Positions 7,825-13,318 of a stretch of 14,791 nucleotides of DNA are shown piece after piece; positions within the stretch are counted from its first letter, which is position 1, and each line of letters opens with the position of its first letter. Location: positions 50,294-65,084 of the forward strand of contig MFQD01000038.1 in NCBI GenBank assembly GCA_001782975.1, in the 5' to 3' direction. The notes beneath the pieces are model-generated. The model did not search any database, was not told where the DNA came from, and worked only from the letters and a program-made list of their open reading frames with translations. A program made the position numbers and the translations under genes. This stretch comes from Candidatus Magasanikbacteria bacterium RIFCSPHIGHO2_02_FULL_50_9b (lineage in GTDB: Bacteria; Patescibacteriota; Patescibacteriia; Magasanikbacterales; 2-02-FULL-50-9b).

Positions 7825-8876
7825 ATTTTCGTCGAGGTATTAAATGCAGTAACTCGGGTACGTTTGCCTTGTTCGATATCAAACTGTGGATCAGTTTTGC
7901 GCACATGATCATGGACGATCACAAAATCTTTGTACGAAAGCGAGTGCGGTCTGTTGAAATATTCGCGTGAAATTTCAGCCCAATATTCGGTGCATTTCAG
8001 CGCGAATTGCGTTTGCGGATCACCTGCCACTTCGATGGCCTCGACATAACCCGAACGAAATCGATCCTCAGACAGGACGCGTGACGCAACCTTGGCGAGT
8101 AATTCGATGCGCTGGTCAACAGTCAAATTGTCATCCGTGCGCCAATCATTGCCGTGCGCGATTTCGTGGGCAACAACCCGATCGAATTTAGTCATATTTT
8201 TTCGATCCACAACAGATCCAAAAATCTCAATTTTTTCCTCGCGGGAGAAAAATAATCCAAGCGTCTTTCCACCCTTCAGGTAGCTGGACGGCGGGCCATA
8301 GAGCTCGCGATTAAATCTAATTTTTGACACTTTTCCCTGTAGCCATGATGCGGGATAGCCATTGAGATACTCCCGCATCTCATCAGTCGAAATTTCATCA
8401 TGCGTGCTGGTAATCTCAACCGGTGTATCGATTGAATCATGGTGATGTTCGTCCTCATAAAATGTTCGCGATCCGGGTTTGATGAGAATGTCGATATACG
8501 CATCTCCAAGCCGTTGACGCAATAACGCCACCCGTTCAGCGGTACATCCCCGTTTCAAAACTTCAATCTCCGGATTGACTCCCGCGGTTTCAGTTGACAT
8601 CTCATCAGTCTGTGATCGATCAAGGACCGCAATATACGCATCGGTCATGTTTGATGCGCGTACGCTGCTATACACGGCAATACCAGCCGCAAGCGTGGCG
8701 ACGGATGCGAATAAACTGGCGAGTGACCCGCGGCGTTCTGCGGCGCGACGCGCGCTGTTGGTGCGGGCTACTGCGGTGTCCAAATCTTTTTGCAAAATTT
8801 TATTTTCAGTTCTTAAATTTGCCGCTTTCTCGTCTTGGAACATCGCTTCGTCGTGTGCGTGTGGATCATCGTGCAT
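7821..8876 (-). CDS. Membrane-anchored zincin-like metalloprotease (HExxH, lethal-factor-like)
   Basis: Read from ATG 8876, the product has 351 residues. It has a His/Asp-rich N-terminus (MHDDPHAHDEAM), a charged probable coiled coil (about 14-50, ending RRAAERRG), one membrane segment (about 51-72) and a large C-terminal domain. That domain has VVAHEIAHGNDW (His237, Glu238, His241), a gluzincin zinc site. Near residue 297 is TEYWAEISREYF, resembling the EFFAE motif whose first Glu is the third zinc ligand in anthrax lethal factor (ATLF/M34 family). The basic residues before the membrane segment predict the catalytic domain outside the cytoplasm. ATG 8915 would add 13 residues, but a -10-like TATACT at 8901-8896 lies between the two starts and favours 8876. 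Protease activity and substrate are inferred. It overlaps the next gene by 4 bp. Confidence 0.7.
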   Translation of the reverse strand: MHDDPHAHDEAMFQDEKAANLRTENKILQKDLDTAVARTNSARRAAERRGSLASLFASVATLAAGIAVYSSVRASNMTDAYIAVLDRSQTDEMSTETAGVNPEIEVLKRGCTAERVALLRQRLGDAYIDILIKPGSRTFYEDEHHHDSIDTPVEITSTHDEISTDEMREYLNGYPASWLQGKVSKIRFNRELYGPPSSYLKGGKTLGLFFSREEKIEIFGSVVDRKNMTKFDRVVAHEIAHGNDWRTDDNLTVDQRIELLAKVASRVLSEDRFRSGYVEAIEVAGDPQTQFALKCTEYWAEISREYFNRPHSLSYKDFVIVHDHVRKTDPQFDIEQGKRTRVTAFNTSTKI

Positions 8877-8895
8877 ACAAGCAATTATGCACACC

Positions 8896-8922
8896 AGTAT
8901 ACCGCAGTTGCGCATCGGTGAA
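8896..8922 (-). promoter_or_regulatory. Candidate promoter for the metalloprotease-to-slyD operon
   Basis: On the minus strand TATACT (8901-8896) is a good -10 box. A weak -35 candidate, TTCACC (8922-8917), lies 15 bp upstream. Transcription would start near 8889, leaving a leader of only about 13 nt before ATG 8876. It overlaps the divergent promoter on the plus strand. The -35 is poor, so this is tentative. Confidence 0.4.
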
Positions 8923-8936
8923 TATCCGGCTAGTAT
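8908..8936 (+). promoter_or_regulatory. Candidate promoter for the small-protein/dnaG/rpoD operon
   Basis: TTGCGC (8908-8913) and TAGTAT (8931-8936) are separated by 17 bp, a sigma70-like layout. Transcription would start near 8943, about 14 nt before ATG 8957. The whole divergent gap between the two operons is only 80 bp, so the two promoters share DNA. Confidence 0.4.
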
Positions 8937-8956
8937 GTGGGTATATCTGAGCTCAT

Positions 8957-9295
8957 ATGAAAGCAGCCTTTAAAGAACAACCCCCGCATCCCGCCCATGT
9001 GTTCATGCGCGCTGCCGGGTATGCAAAGCACGCGAATCGAGATGGCGATGAAAGTTATGTTCGACGGGTGAGCGGCAACGACTTTCCGCGATTTCATGTG
9101 TATGTGAACGACGGCGCGGTGACAACACTCTCAATCCACATTGATCAGAAGGCGCATACGTATGAGGGTTCAAAAGCGCATAGTGGTGAATACAGCGGAG
9201 CGCTGCTTGCCGACGAACTGGCGCGTATCAGTGCGGCGATTAATTGCAAAATGGTGATCATGGTTGATAAAAAAGGGAAGCCGCTCGACCGCTAG
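8957..9295 (+). CDS. Small protein of unknown function upstream of dnaG
   Basis: The product has 112 residues with no membrane segment. Visible order: an N-terminal segment HVFMRAAGYAKHANRDGDES, then VRRVSGNDFPRFHVYV, a strand with SIHIDQKAHTYEGSKAHSGE, and a C-terminal helix ending LARISAAINCK. The FPRFHVYV and DQK...HSGEY segments resemble small hypothetical proteins I associate with candidate-phyla genomes, but I cannot name a family or function. It is the first gene of the dnaG-rpoD operon and ends in TAG, 8 bp before the ATG that would be the natural dnaG start. Confidence 0.7.
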   Translation: MKAAFKEQPPHPAHVFMRAAGYAKHANRDGDESYVRRVSGNDFPRFHVYVNDGAVTTLSIHIDQKAHTYEGSKAHSGEYSGALLADELARISAAINCKMVIMVDKKGKPLDR

Positions 9296-9303
9296 CAGTG
9301 CAT

Positions 9304-9345
9304 ATGACAAATGATGTTTAGGCAATCAAACAACGACTTGATATC
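9304..9345 (+). other. dnaG: N-terminal dnaG codons interrupted by an in-frame TAG
   Basis: ATG 9304 opens in the dnaG frame and reads M-T-N-D-V, then TAG (9319-9321), then A-I-K-Q-R-L-D-I before GTG 9346. The residues after the TAG match the usual DnaG beginning (IKxRLDIVDVV), so the coding signal extends upstream of the stop. DnaG often has a Glu just before this helix, so a GAG-to-TAG change is the simplest reading. No ATG, GTG or TTG lies in frame between the TAG and GTG 9346. Confidence 0.8.
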
Positions 9346-11082
9346 GTGGACGTTGTCCGCGATTATTTGACGCTCAAGCAATCGGGGTCGCATTTCAAAG
9401 CAGCATGCCCGTTCCACCATGAAAAATCGCCAAGCTTCATGGTGAATCGGGAGCGACAAATTTGGCACTGTTTCGGATGCAATGAGGGTGGGGATATTTT
9501 TACGTTCGTCCAGCGTATTGAAAATATTGATTTTCGTGAGGCGCTACGACTGCTTGCGGAAAAAGCCGGCATCGAATTAACGACATCGCAGCGCAGTGAA
9601 ATTAATCGCAACGAAAAAACACGCTATCTTGATATTTTACAAACCACGGCAAATGTCTATCATCGAATTTTGTGTGAAGTTGCCGGTGCCTCGGGTGCGC
9701 GTGAGTATCTTGCGCGTCGTGGCGTCACTGACACAATGATTACGCAATTTCAAATCGGCTTCTCACCCATGGCGTGGGATCTGATGACGCAATATTTATT
9801 GAAAAAAAATTTTGCGTTGGATGATTGCGCAAAAGCAGGTGTGACGATTGTCAAAACCGAGGGCCGCGCGCGCGCGTTTGATCGGTTTCGTGGGCGCATC
9901 ATGTTTCCAATCAGCGATACGCACGGTCGCGTCATTGGATTCACCGGACGAATTTTAGTTGAGACAAAAGATTCGGGCGGTAAATATGTGAATACGCCAG
10001 AGACGCCACTCTTTCACAAAGGCACGGTCATGTATGCGTTACATTATGCAAAATCAGCGATCAAAGAAAAAGGGTTCGTGGTTCTGGTCGAGGGCCAGAT
10101 GGATGTGATCGCGTGTCATCAAATCGGCATGACCAATGTGGTTGCCTGTTCGGGAACAGCGCTGACCGTCGAGCAACTGCGATTGCTGAAGCGCTACACT
10201 GATGAACTACGAATGGCCTTTGATCAAGATGCAGCGGGACAGCACGCTTCAGAGCGATCAATCGCGCTGGCGCTCGCCGAAGGGTTTGTCGTGAAAATAA
10301 TTCAGATTCCTGACGACGCCGGAAAAGATGCGGACGAATGCATCAAAAAAGATCGCGCAGTGTGGGACGCGGCCGTTGCTGCTGCAGAACCGTTTATGCA
10401 ACACATGATGTCGTCGCTCGTCCCTGCTGAATCGAGCAATGTGATTTTAAAAGATGCGCGGCGCAAGCACGAATTAAGTCAAAAAATTGTCTCGTTCATT
10501 GCGCTCTTGCCAAGTGCGATCGAACGTGACCACTGGATTCAGCAGGCGTCAATGGTGTTGCGGGTTTCGTCTGACGCGCTCGCTGAATTAACAAAACGGG
10601 CAAAACTATCAACGCCGGCTCCGATGCGTGTGGCAACTGAGGAATCAACACAGCGCGGCGGTCAACAGATGCGCGTACTACTCGAGGAGCGCATCATGGC
10701 GTTGTTGCAGGAGGAATTCCAACTACTTGAGGAAGTGAGCGCTTTGATTGACCCCTCTCAATTTTCGGATACAACGCACGCAGCACTTTACAAAGCGTGG
10801 CGCACCGGTTATACTTTGCCAACAGCGCCGCAGACGCGCACCACATTGATGACCGCTCCGGTTAAGGACTCCACTCTCGAGCTATTGCTCTCCGCTGTAT
10901 ACAGCGACCTCGGACCTGCCGAACGGCAAACTGAACTGCGCATACTGACGAAACGGTTGCGCGAAATTTATTTAACAGAACAACGTGATAGCCTGATTCG
11001 CGAGATCCAGCAGGCAGAATCTGCTGGAAATACACCTCGTGTCAGCGAATTGCTCGAGCGTTATCAAAAGCTCATATCGTAG
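9346..11082 (+). CDS. dnaG: DNA primase DnaG (start uncertain; amber codon upstream)
   Basis: DnaG makes RNA primers for replication. From GTG 9346 the product has 578 residues. The CHC2 zinc finger is intact (CPFHHEKSPSF and WHCFGC; ligands Cys21, His24, Cys42, Cys45). The RNA-polymerase core has DRFRGRIMFPI (180-190) and KYVNTPETPLFHKG, and the TOPRIM domain has LVEGQMDVI with Glu249 and FDQDAAG with Asp293 and Asp295. A helical C-terminal region, the likely helicase-binding part, follows. GTG 9346 has no Shine-Dalgarno and loses the usual first helix (AIKQRLDI), which is encoded upstream behind an in-frame TAG. Either a shortened protein is made, the TAG is read through, or the base is an error. 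rpoD follows after 3 bp. Confidence 0.9.
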   Translation: MDVVRDYLTLKQSGSHFKAACPFHHEKSPSFMVNRERQIWHCFGCNEGGDIFTFVQRIENIDFREALRLLAEKAGIELTTSQRSEINRNEKTRYLDILQTTANVYHRILCEVAGASGAREYLARRGVTDTMITQFQIGFSPMAWDLMTQYLLKKNFALDDCAKAGVTIVKTEGRARAFDRFRGRIMFPISDTHGRVIGFTGRILVETKDSGGKYVNTPETPLFHKGTVMYALHYAKSAIKEKGFVVLVEGQMDVIACHQIGMTNVVACSGTALTVEQLRLLKRYTDELRMAFDQDAAGQHASERSIALALAEGFVVKIIQIPDDAGKDADECIKKDRAVWDAAVAAAEPFMQHMMSSLVPAESSNVILKDARRKHELSQKIVSFIALLPSAIERDHWIQQASMVLRVSSDALAELTKRAKLSTPAPMRVATEESTQRGGQQMRVLLEERIMALLQEEFQLLEEVSALIDPSQFSDTTHAALYKAWRTGYTLPTAPQTRTTLMTAPVKDSTLELLLSAVYSDLGPAERQTELRILTKRLREIYLTEQRDSLIREIQQAESAGNTPRVSELLERYQKLIS

Positions 11083-11085
11083 TGT

Positions 11086-12429
11086 ATGCATAAAAAAGTG
11101 AAGCATAAAAAAGCGCCGGCGAAAAAGGCGAAAATTGTCGTACGCAAACGTGCGCCAGTGGTCGTCAAAAAAGCAAAAAAGCCGGTGGTTGCAAAAAAAG
11201 TGAACCACGTCATTCGGCGCGCGCCGCAAAAACAGATTGCGATACGCCCGCAGCACAAGAAACCGAGTGTCGTTGTGCCACAAAAAATTCATCAACCTGA
11301 CGAGGTGATTAATTTGACGCCACCTTCGCCTGAACGGCTTGAGGATTTGGTGTCAAAAGGGCGCAAACGTGGGTTCGTCACCGAAACTGAAGTCTTGTTT
11401 ACCTTTCCGTACGTTGAGCAGTACATGGAAATGTACGAGGAATTTTTGACAAAACTGGACCGCGCGTCAATCACCGTTGTTGAGATGAAAGAGGGATTAC
11501 TCGGTCAGCGTGAATCGCAGCGAGAAATCCTTGGGAAGTTTCACACCAACATTCCGGAGAAAAAAACGAAAATTACGATTGATCCGATGGAATTGACAAG
11601 CGATTCGATTCAGATGTATCTGCGTGAAATCGGAAAAATTCCGTTGCTGACTGCGGAAGAGGAAATTTCGTTGGCGAAACGGAAAGATCGGGGGGACAAG
11701 GATGCGGAACGCGCACTCATTGAAGCGAATCTGCGCTTGGTGGTTTCAATAGCGAAAAAATTTGTCGGCAAACAATTGTCATTGCTTGATTTGATTCAAG
11801 AAGGGAATATCGGTTTGTTTCGCGCGGTCAAAAAATTTGAGTATAAACGCGGCTACAAATTTTCAACGTACGCAACATGGTGGATTCGGCAGGCGATCAC
11901 CCGCGCGCTTGCAGATCAGTCGCGCACGATTCGCATTCCGGTGCATATGGTGGAGACGATTAATCGGTTTCAACAAATTGAGCGCCGATTGCTTCAAGAT
12001 TTGGGACGTGATCCAACGCCAGAAGAAATTGCCGCCGAAATGGGCGAGGATGTTGAAAAAGTGCGACACATCATTAAAATTTCTCAAGAAACTGTTTCGC
12101 TTGAAACAAGTGTGGGTGATGATGACGATGATTCGCAGCTCGGAGACTTCATTGAAGATGTCAAAAATATTTCGCCGGATCGCGCGAGCGCGTTGCAACT
12201 GCTCCGCGATTATGTACACAGTTCGATTCGTGATTTACAACCACGCGAACAAAAAATTCTTGAGATGCGTTTTGGTTTAATCGACGGTGTGTCACACACA
12301 CTCGAAGAAGTGGGCAAAGAATTTGATGTGACGCGCGAGCGCATTCGTCAAATCGAAGCGAAAGCACTTGAAAAAATTCAGAACATGCCTGACATTGAAA
12401 AATTGCGCGACTACTACACATTTCTATGA
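11086..12429 (+). CDS. rpoD: Primary sigma factor RpoD (sigma70) with a basic N-terminal tail
   Basis: This is the housekeeping sigma factor that directs RNA polymerase to -10/-35 promoters. It has 447 residues. Residues 1-71 are a Lys/Arg-rich tail with 23 K/R and no acidic residue in the first 60. A region 1.1-like segment follows (about 84-132, RLEDLVSKGRKRGFVTETEV), then region 1.2 (DSIQMYLREIGKIPLLTAEE, 173-192). Region 2 has NLRLVVSIAKKFVG, LDLIQEGNIGLFRAV and FSTYATWWIRQAITRA. Region 3 spans IRIPVHMVETINRF to about residue 345. Region 4 has EQKILEMRFGL and the helix-turn-helix TLEEVGKEFDVTRERIRQIE. It lies 3 bp after dnaG, the classic dnaG-rpoD pairing without rpsU. The stop overlaps the next ATG (ATGA). 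Confidence 0.96.
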   Translation: MHKKVKHKKAPAKKAKIVVRKRAPVVVKKAKKPVVAKKVNHVIRRAPQKQIAIRPQHKKPSVVVPQKIHQPDEVINLTPPSPERLEDLVSKGRKRGFVTETEVLFTFPYVEQYMEMYEEFLTKLDRASITVVEMKEGLLGQRESQREILGKFHTNIPEKKTKITIDPMELTSDSIQMYLREIGKIPLLTAEEEISLAKRKDRGDKDAERALIEANLRLVVSIAKKFVGKQLSLLDLIQEGNIGLFRAVKKFEYKRGYKFSTYATWWIRQAITRALADQSRTIRIPVHMVETINRFQQIERRLLQDLGRDPTPEEIAAEMGEDVEKVRHIIKISQETVSLETSVGDDDDDSQLGDFIEDVKNISPDRASALQLLRDYVHSSIRDLQPREQKILEMRFGLIDGVSHTLEEVGKEFDVTRERIRQIEAKALEKIQNMPDIEKLRDYYTFL

Positions 12430-12638
12430 TCTCCGAGCGCGCAAAGGCGGTGTTAAAATTGGTCGCTGGCGTGCTGCTGATCATTGGTGGTCTCGTTGGA
12501 TTAGTGGTACCGATCATTCCGGGACTCGTGCTGTTGTATCTTGGGCTCGAGCTCCTTGGCTTTGGTTTAGTCATTCGAACGCTGGTCAAAAAATATACGA
12601 ATATTGATCTGTCGAAACCAAAAAATGGGGGCGTTTGA
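12426..12638 (+). CDS. Small two-helix membrane protein
   Basis: The 70-residue product has a short basic N-terminus (MISERAKAVLK), two hydrophobic helices (about 9-28 and 31-50) joined by a VPIIPG turn, and a basic tail (RTLVKKYTNIDLSKPKNGGV). The glycine-rich helices with a proline turn recall small PGPGW-type membrane proteins, but I do not claim that family. ATG 12426 overlaps the rpoD stop, so translation is probably coupled to rpoD. Function unknown. Confidence 0.7.
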   Translation: MISERAKAVLKLVAGVLLIIGGLVGLVVPIIPGLVLLYLGLELLGFGLVIRTLVKKYTNIDLSKPKNGGV

Positions 12639-12662
12639 CAGTGTACCTTGGTTTGATATACT
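12635..12662 (+). promoter_or_regulatory. Sigma70-type promoter for the coiled-coil gene
   Basis: A consensus -35 TTGACA (12635-12640), a 16-bp spacer and TATACT (12657-12662). The -35 overlaps the stop codon of the preceding small membrane gene. Transcription would start near 12669, about 23 nt before ATG 12692. The same TTGACAGT and TTTGATATA elements occur in the tRNA-Asn promoter. Confidence 0.8.
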
Positions 12663-12691
12663 CCGACTATAACTCAGTAATTTTTTAGTCT

Positions 12692-12985
12692 ATGTTGGAG
12701 GGAATTTCAGCAGTGCTACGGCCAGAGCCGCAGACGCCGTTTGAGGCCTATGTGCTCGAGAAACTTGAGAAACTCGAGAAGATCGATGGTTTTGAGAATA
12801 GATTTGACAGAATAGAAGTCAAGCTTGAGCAAGTTATTAAAAAACAGGAGATTCACGACGCCAAATTTGAAGCGATTTTTTATTGCTTCGATCGACATGG
12901 CGAACGCCTAGATCGGATAGAGAAATTATTGGTCAATCAGCGTGCACGGATCAATCATTTAGAGTTTCGTGCCGGCGTTATTTAG
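12692..12985 (+). CDS. Small coiled-coil protein
   Basis: The 97-residue product is mostly one charged helix with a heptad pattern: LEKLEKLEKIDGFENRFDRI, VKLEQVIKKQEI, and, after a break at IFYCFDRHGE, RLDRIEKLLVNQRARINHLE. A parallel or trimeric coiled coil is the likely structure. The N-terminus (MLEGISAVLRPEPQTPF) looks extended. There is no signal peptide or membrane segment. It has its own strong promoter and an AT-rich, Shine-Dalgarno-free leader. I do not recognise the family; similar short coiled-coil proteins can be adaptors or scaffold parts, but no function is assigned. Confidence 0.65.
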   Translation: MLEGISAVLRPEPQTPFEAYVLEKLEKLEKIDGFENRFDRIEVKLEQVIKKQEIHDAKFEAIFYCFDRHGERLDRIEKLLVNQRARINHLEFRAGVI

Positions 12986-12995
12986 GCACATATCG

Positions 12996-13025
12996 TTGAC
13001 AGTCTATCCCGGAATTTGATATATT
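12996..13025 (+). promoter_or_regulatory. Sigma70-type promoter for tRNA-Asn
   Basis: TTGACA (12996-13001), an 18-bp spacer and TATATT (13020-13025), ending 10 bp before the first base of tRNA-Asn. The leader would be only a few nucleotides long. It resembles the promoter at 12635-12662. Confidence 0.8.
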
Positions 13026-13035
13026 ATCGCAGCAT

Positions 13036-13110
13036 TCCGAGGTAGCTCAGCGGTAGAGCAGTGAGCTGTTAACTCATTGGTCCAGGGTTCGAATCCCTGC
13101 CTCGGAGCCA
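13036..13110 (+). tRNA. tRNA-Asn (GTT)
   Basis: A complete cloverleaf: acceptor TCCGAGG/CCTCGGA, D stem GCTC/GAGC, anticodon stem GTGAG/CTCAT (one G-T pair) with loop CTGTTAA giving anticodon GTT, variable loop TGGTC, T stem CAGGG/CCCTG with loop TTCGAAT. The discriminator is G (13107) and CCA (13108-13110) is encoded. The first pair is U1-A72, the element by which bacterial GatCAB selects tRNA-Asn and tRNA-Gln. It is transcribed alone between a promoter and an intrinsic terminator. Confidence 0.97.
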
Positions 13111-13155
13111 AATTAAAATCCTCACCCTTGCGGTGAGGATTTTAATTTGTTTTTT
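13110..13155 (+). terminator. Strong intrinsic terminator after tRNA-Asn
   Basis: A perfect 17-bp stem (13110-13126 with 13132-13148) encloses the 5-nt loop CTTGC and is followed by G and a run of six T (13150-13155). The first base of the stem is the A of the tRNA's encoded CCA, so the hairpin begins at the end of the mature tRNA. Confidence 0.9.
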
Positions 13156-13171
13156 GCAGGCGATATTTGAA

Positions 13172-13217
13172 GGGTTTGCACGCGTCCGAGCGTGCGTAGG
13201 ACGCACCGTGCAAACCC
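13172..13217. repeat. Long GC-rich hairpin in non-coding stretch
   Basis: GGGTTTGCACG (13172-13182) is the exact complement of CGTGCAAACCC (13207-13217). Inside it CGTCC (13183-13187) pairs with GGACG (13199-13203), leaving an 11-nt loop and a 3-nt bulge. No T-run follows, so it is not an intrinsic terminator. It lies upstream of the queuosine-transporter promoter, outside that gene's leader. Confidence 0.75.
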
Positions 13218-13226
13218 CGTGGCTGA

Positions 13227-13248
13227 GCGCGCCAAATGCGTGGCGCGC
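13227..13248. repeat. Second GC-rich hairpin
   Basis: GCGCGCCA (13227-13234) and TGGCGCGC (13241-13248) form an 8-bp perfect stem with the 6-nt loop AATGCG. It lies 9 bp after the hairpin at 13172-13217, and the two could form one structured RNA or a protein-binding site. Confidence 0.7.
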
Positions 13249-13292
13249 GAAGCGAATCTCGCCCTCGGAGCTTCCTTCCTGTGCCGTAGTTG

Positions 13293-13301
13293 TGCTATAA
13301 T
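13293..13301 (+). promoter_or_regulatory. Extended -10 promoter of the queuosine-precursor transporter gene
   Basis: TGC directly before TATAAT (13296-13301) is a consensus extended -10. No good -35 is needed or seen (TTCCTT near 13272). Transcription would start near 13308, about 11 nt before ATG 13319. This excludes the upstream in-frame TTG 13301 and ATG 13304 as starts. Confidence 0.75.
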
Positions 13302-13318
13302 TGATGCAAATTTTTACT

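Noticed and set aside
8575..8973. 132-codon plus-strand ORF antisense to the metalloprotease
   Set aside because: It mirrors the coding frame of the opposite strand and runs over both candidate promoters.
9314..9370. Frameshift explanation for the dnaG start
   Set aside because: The frame starting at ATG 9314 ends quickly at TGA and does not encode DnaG residues; both sides of the TAG are in the same frame as dnaG.
11837..12280. 147-codon plus-strand ORF inside rpoD
   Set aside because: It overlaps conserved rpoD regions 2-4 in another frame; a shadow.
13156..13318. preQ1 riboswitch upstream of the queuosine transporter
   Set aside because: The hairpins lie upstream of the TATAAT box and no preQ1 aptamer pattern is seen; the predicted leader is only about 11 nt.
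13301..13318. TTG 13301 or ATG 13304 as transporter start
   Set aside because: They overlap or directly abut the extended -10 box and would lie at or before the transcription start.
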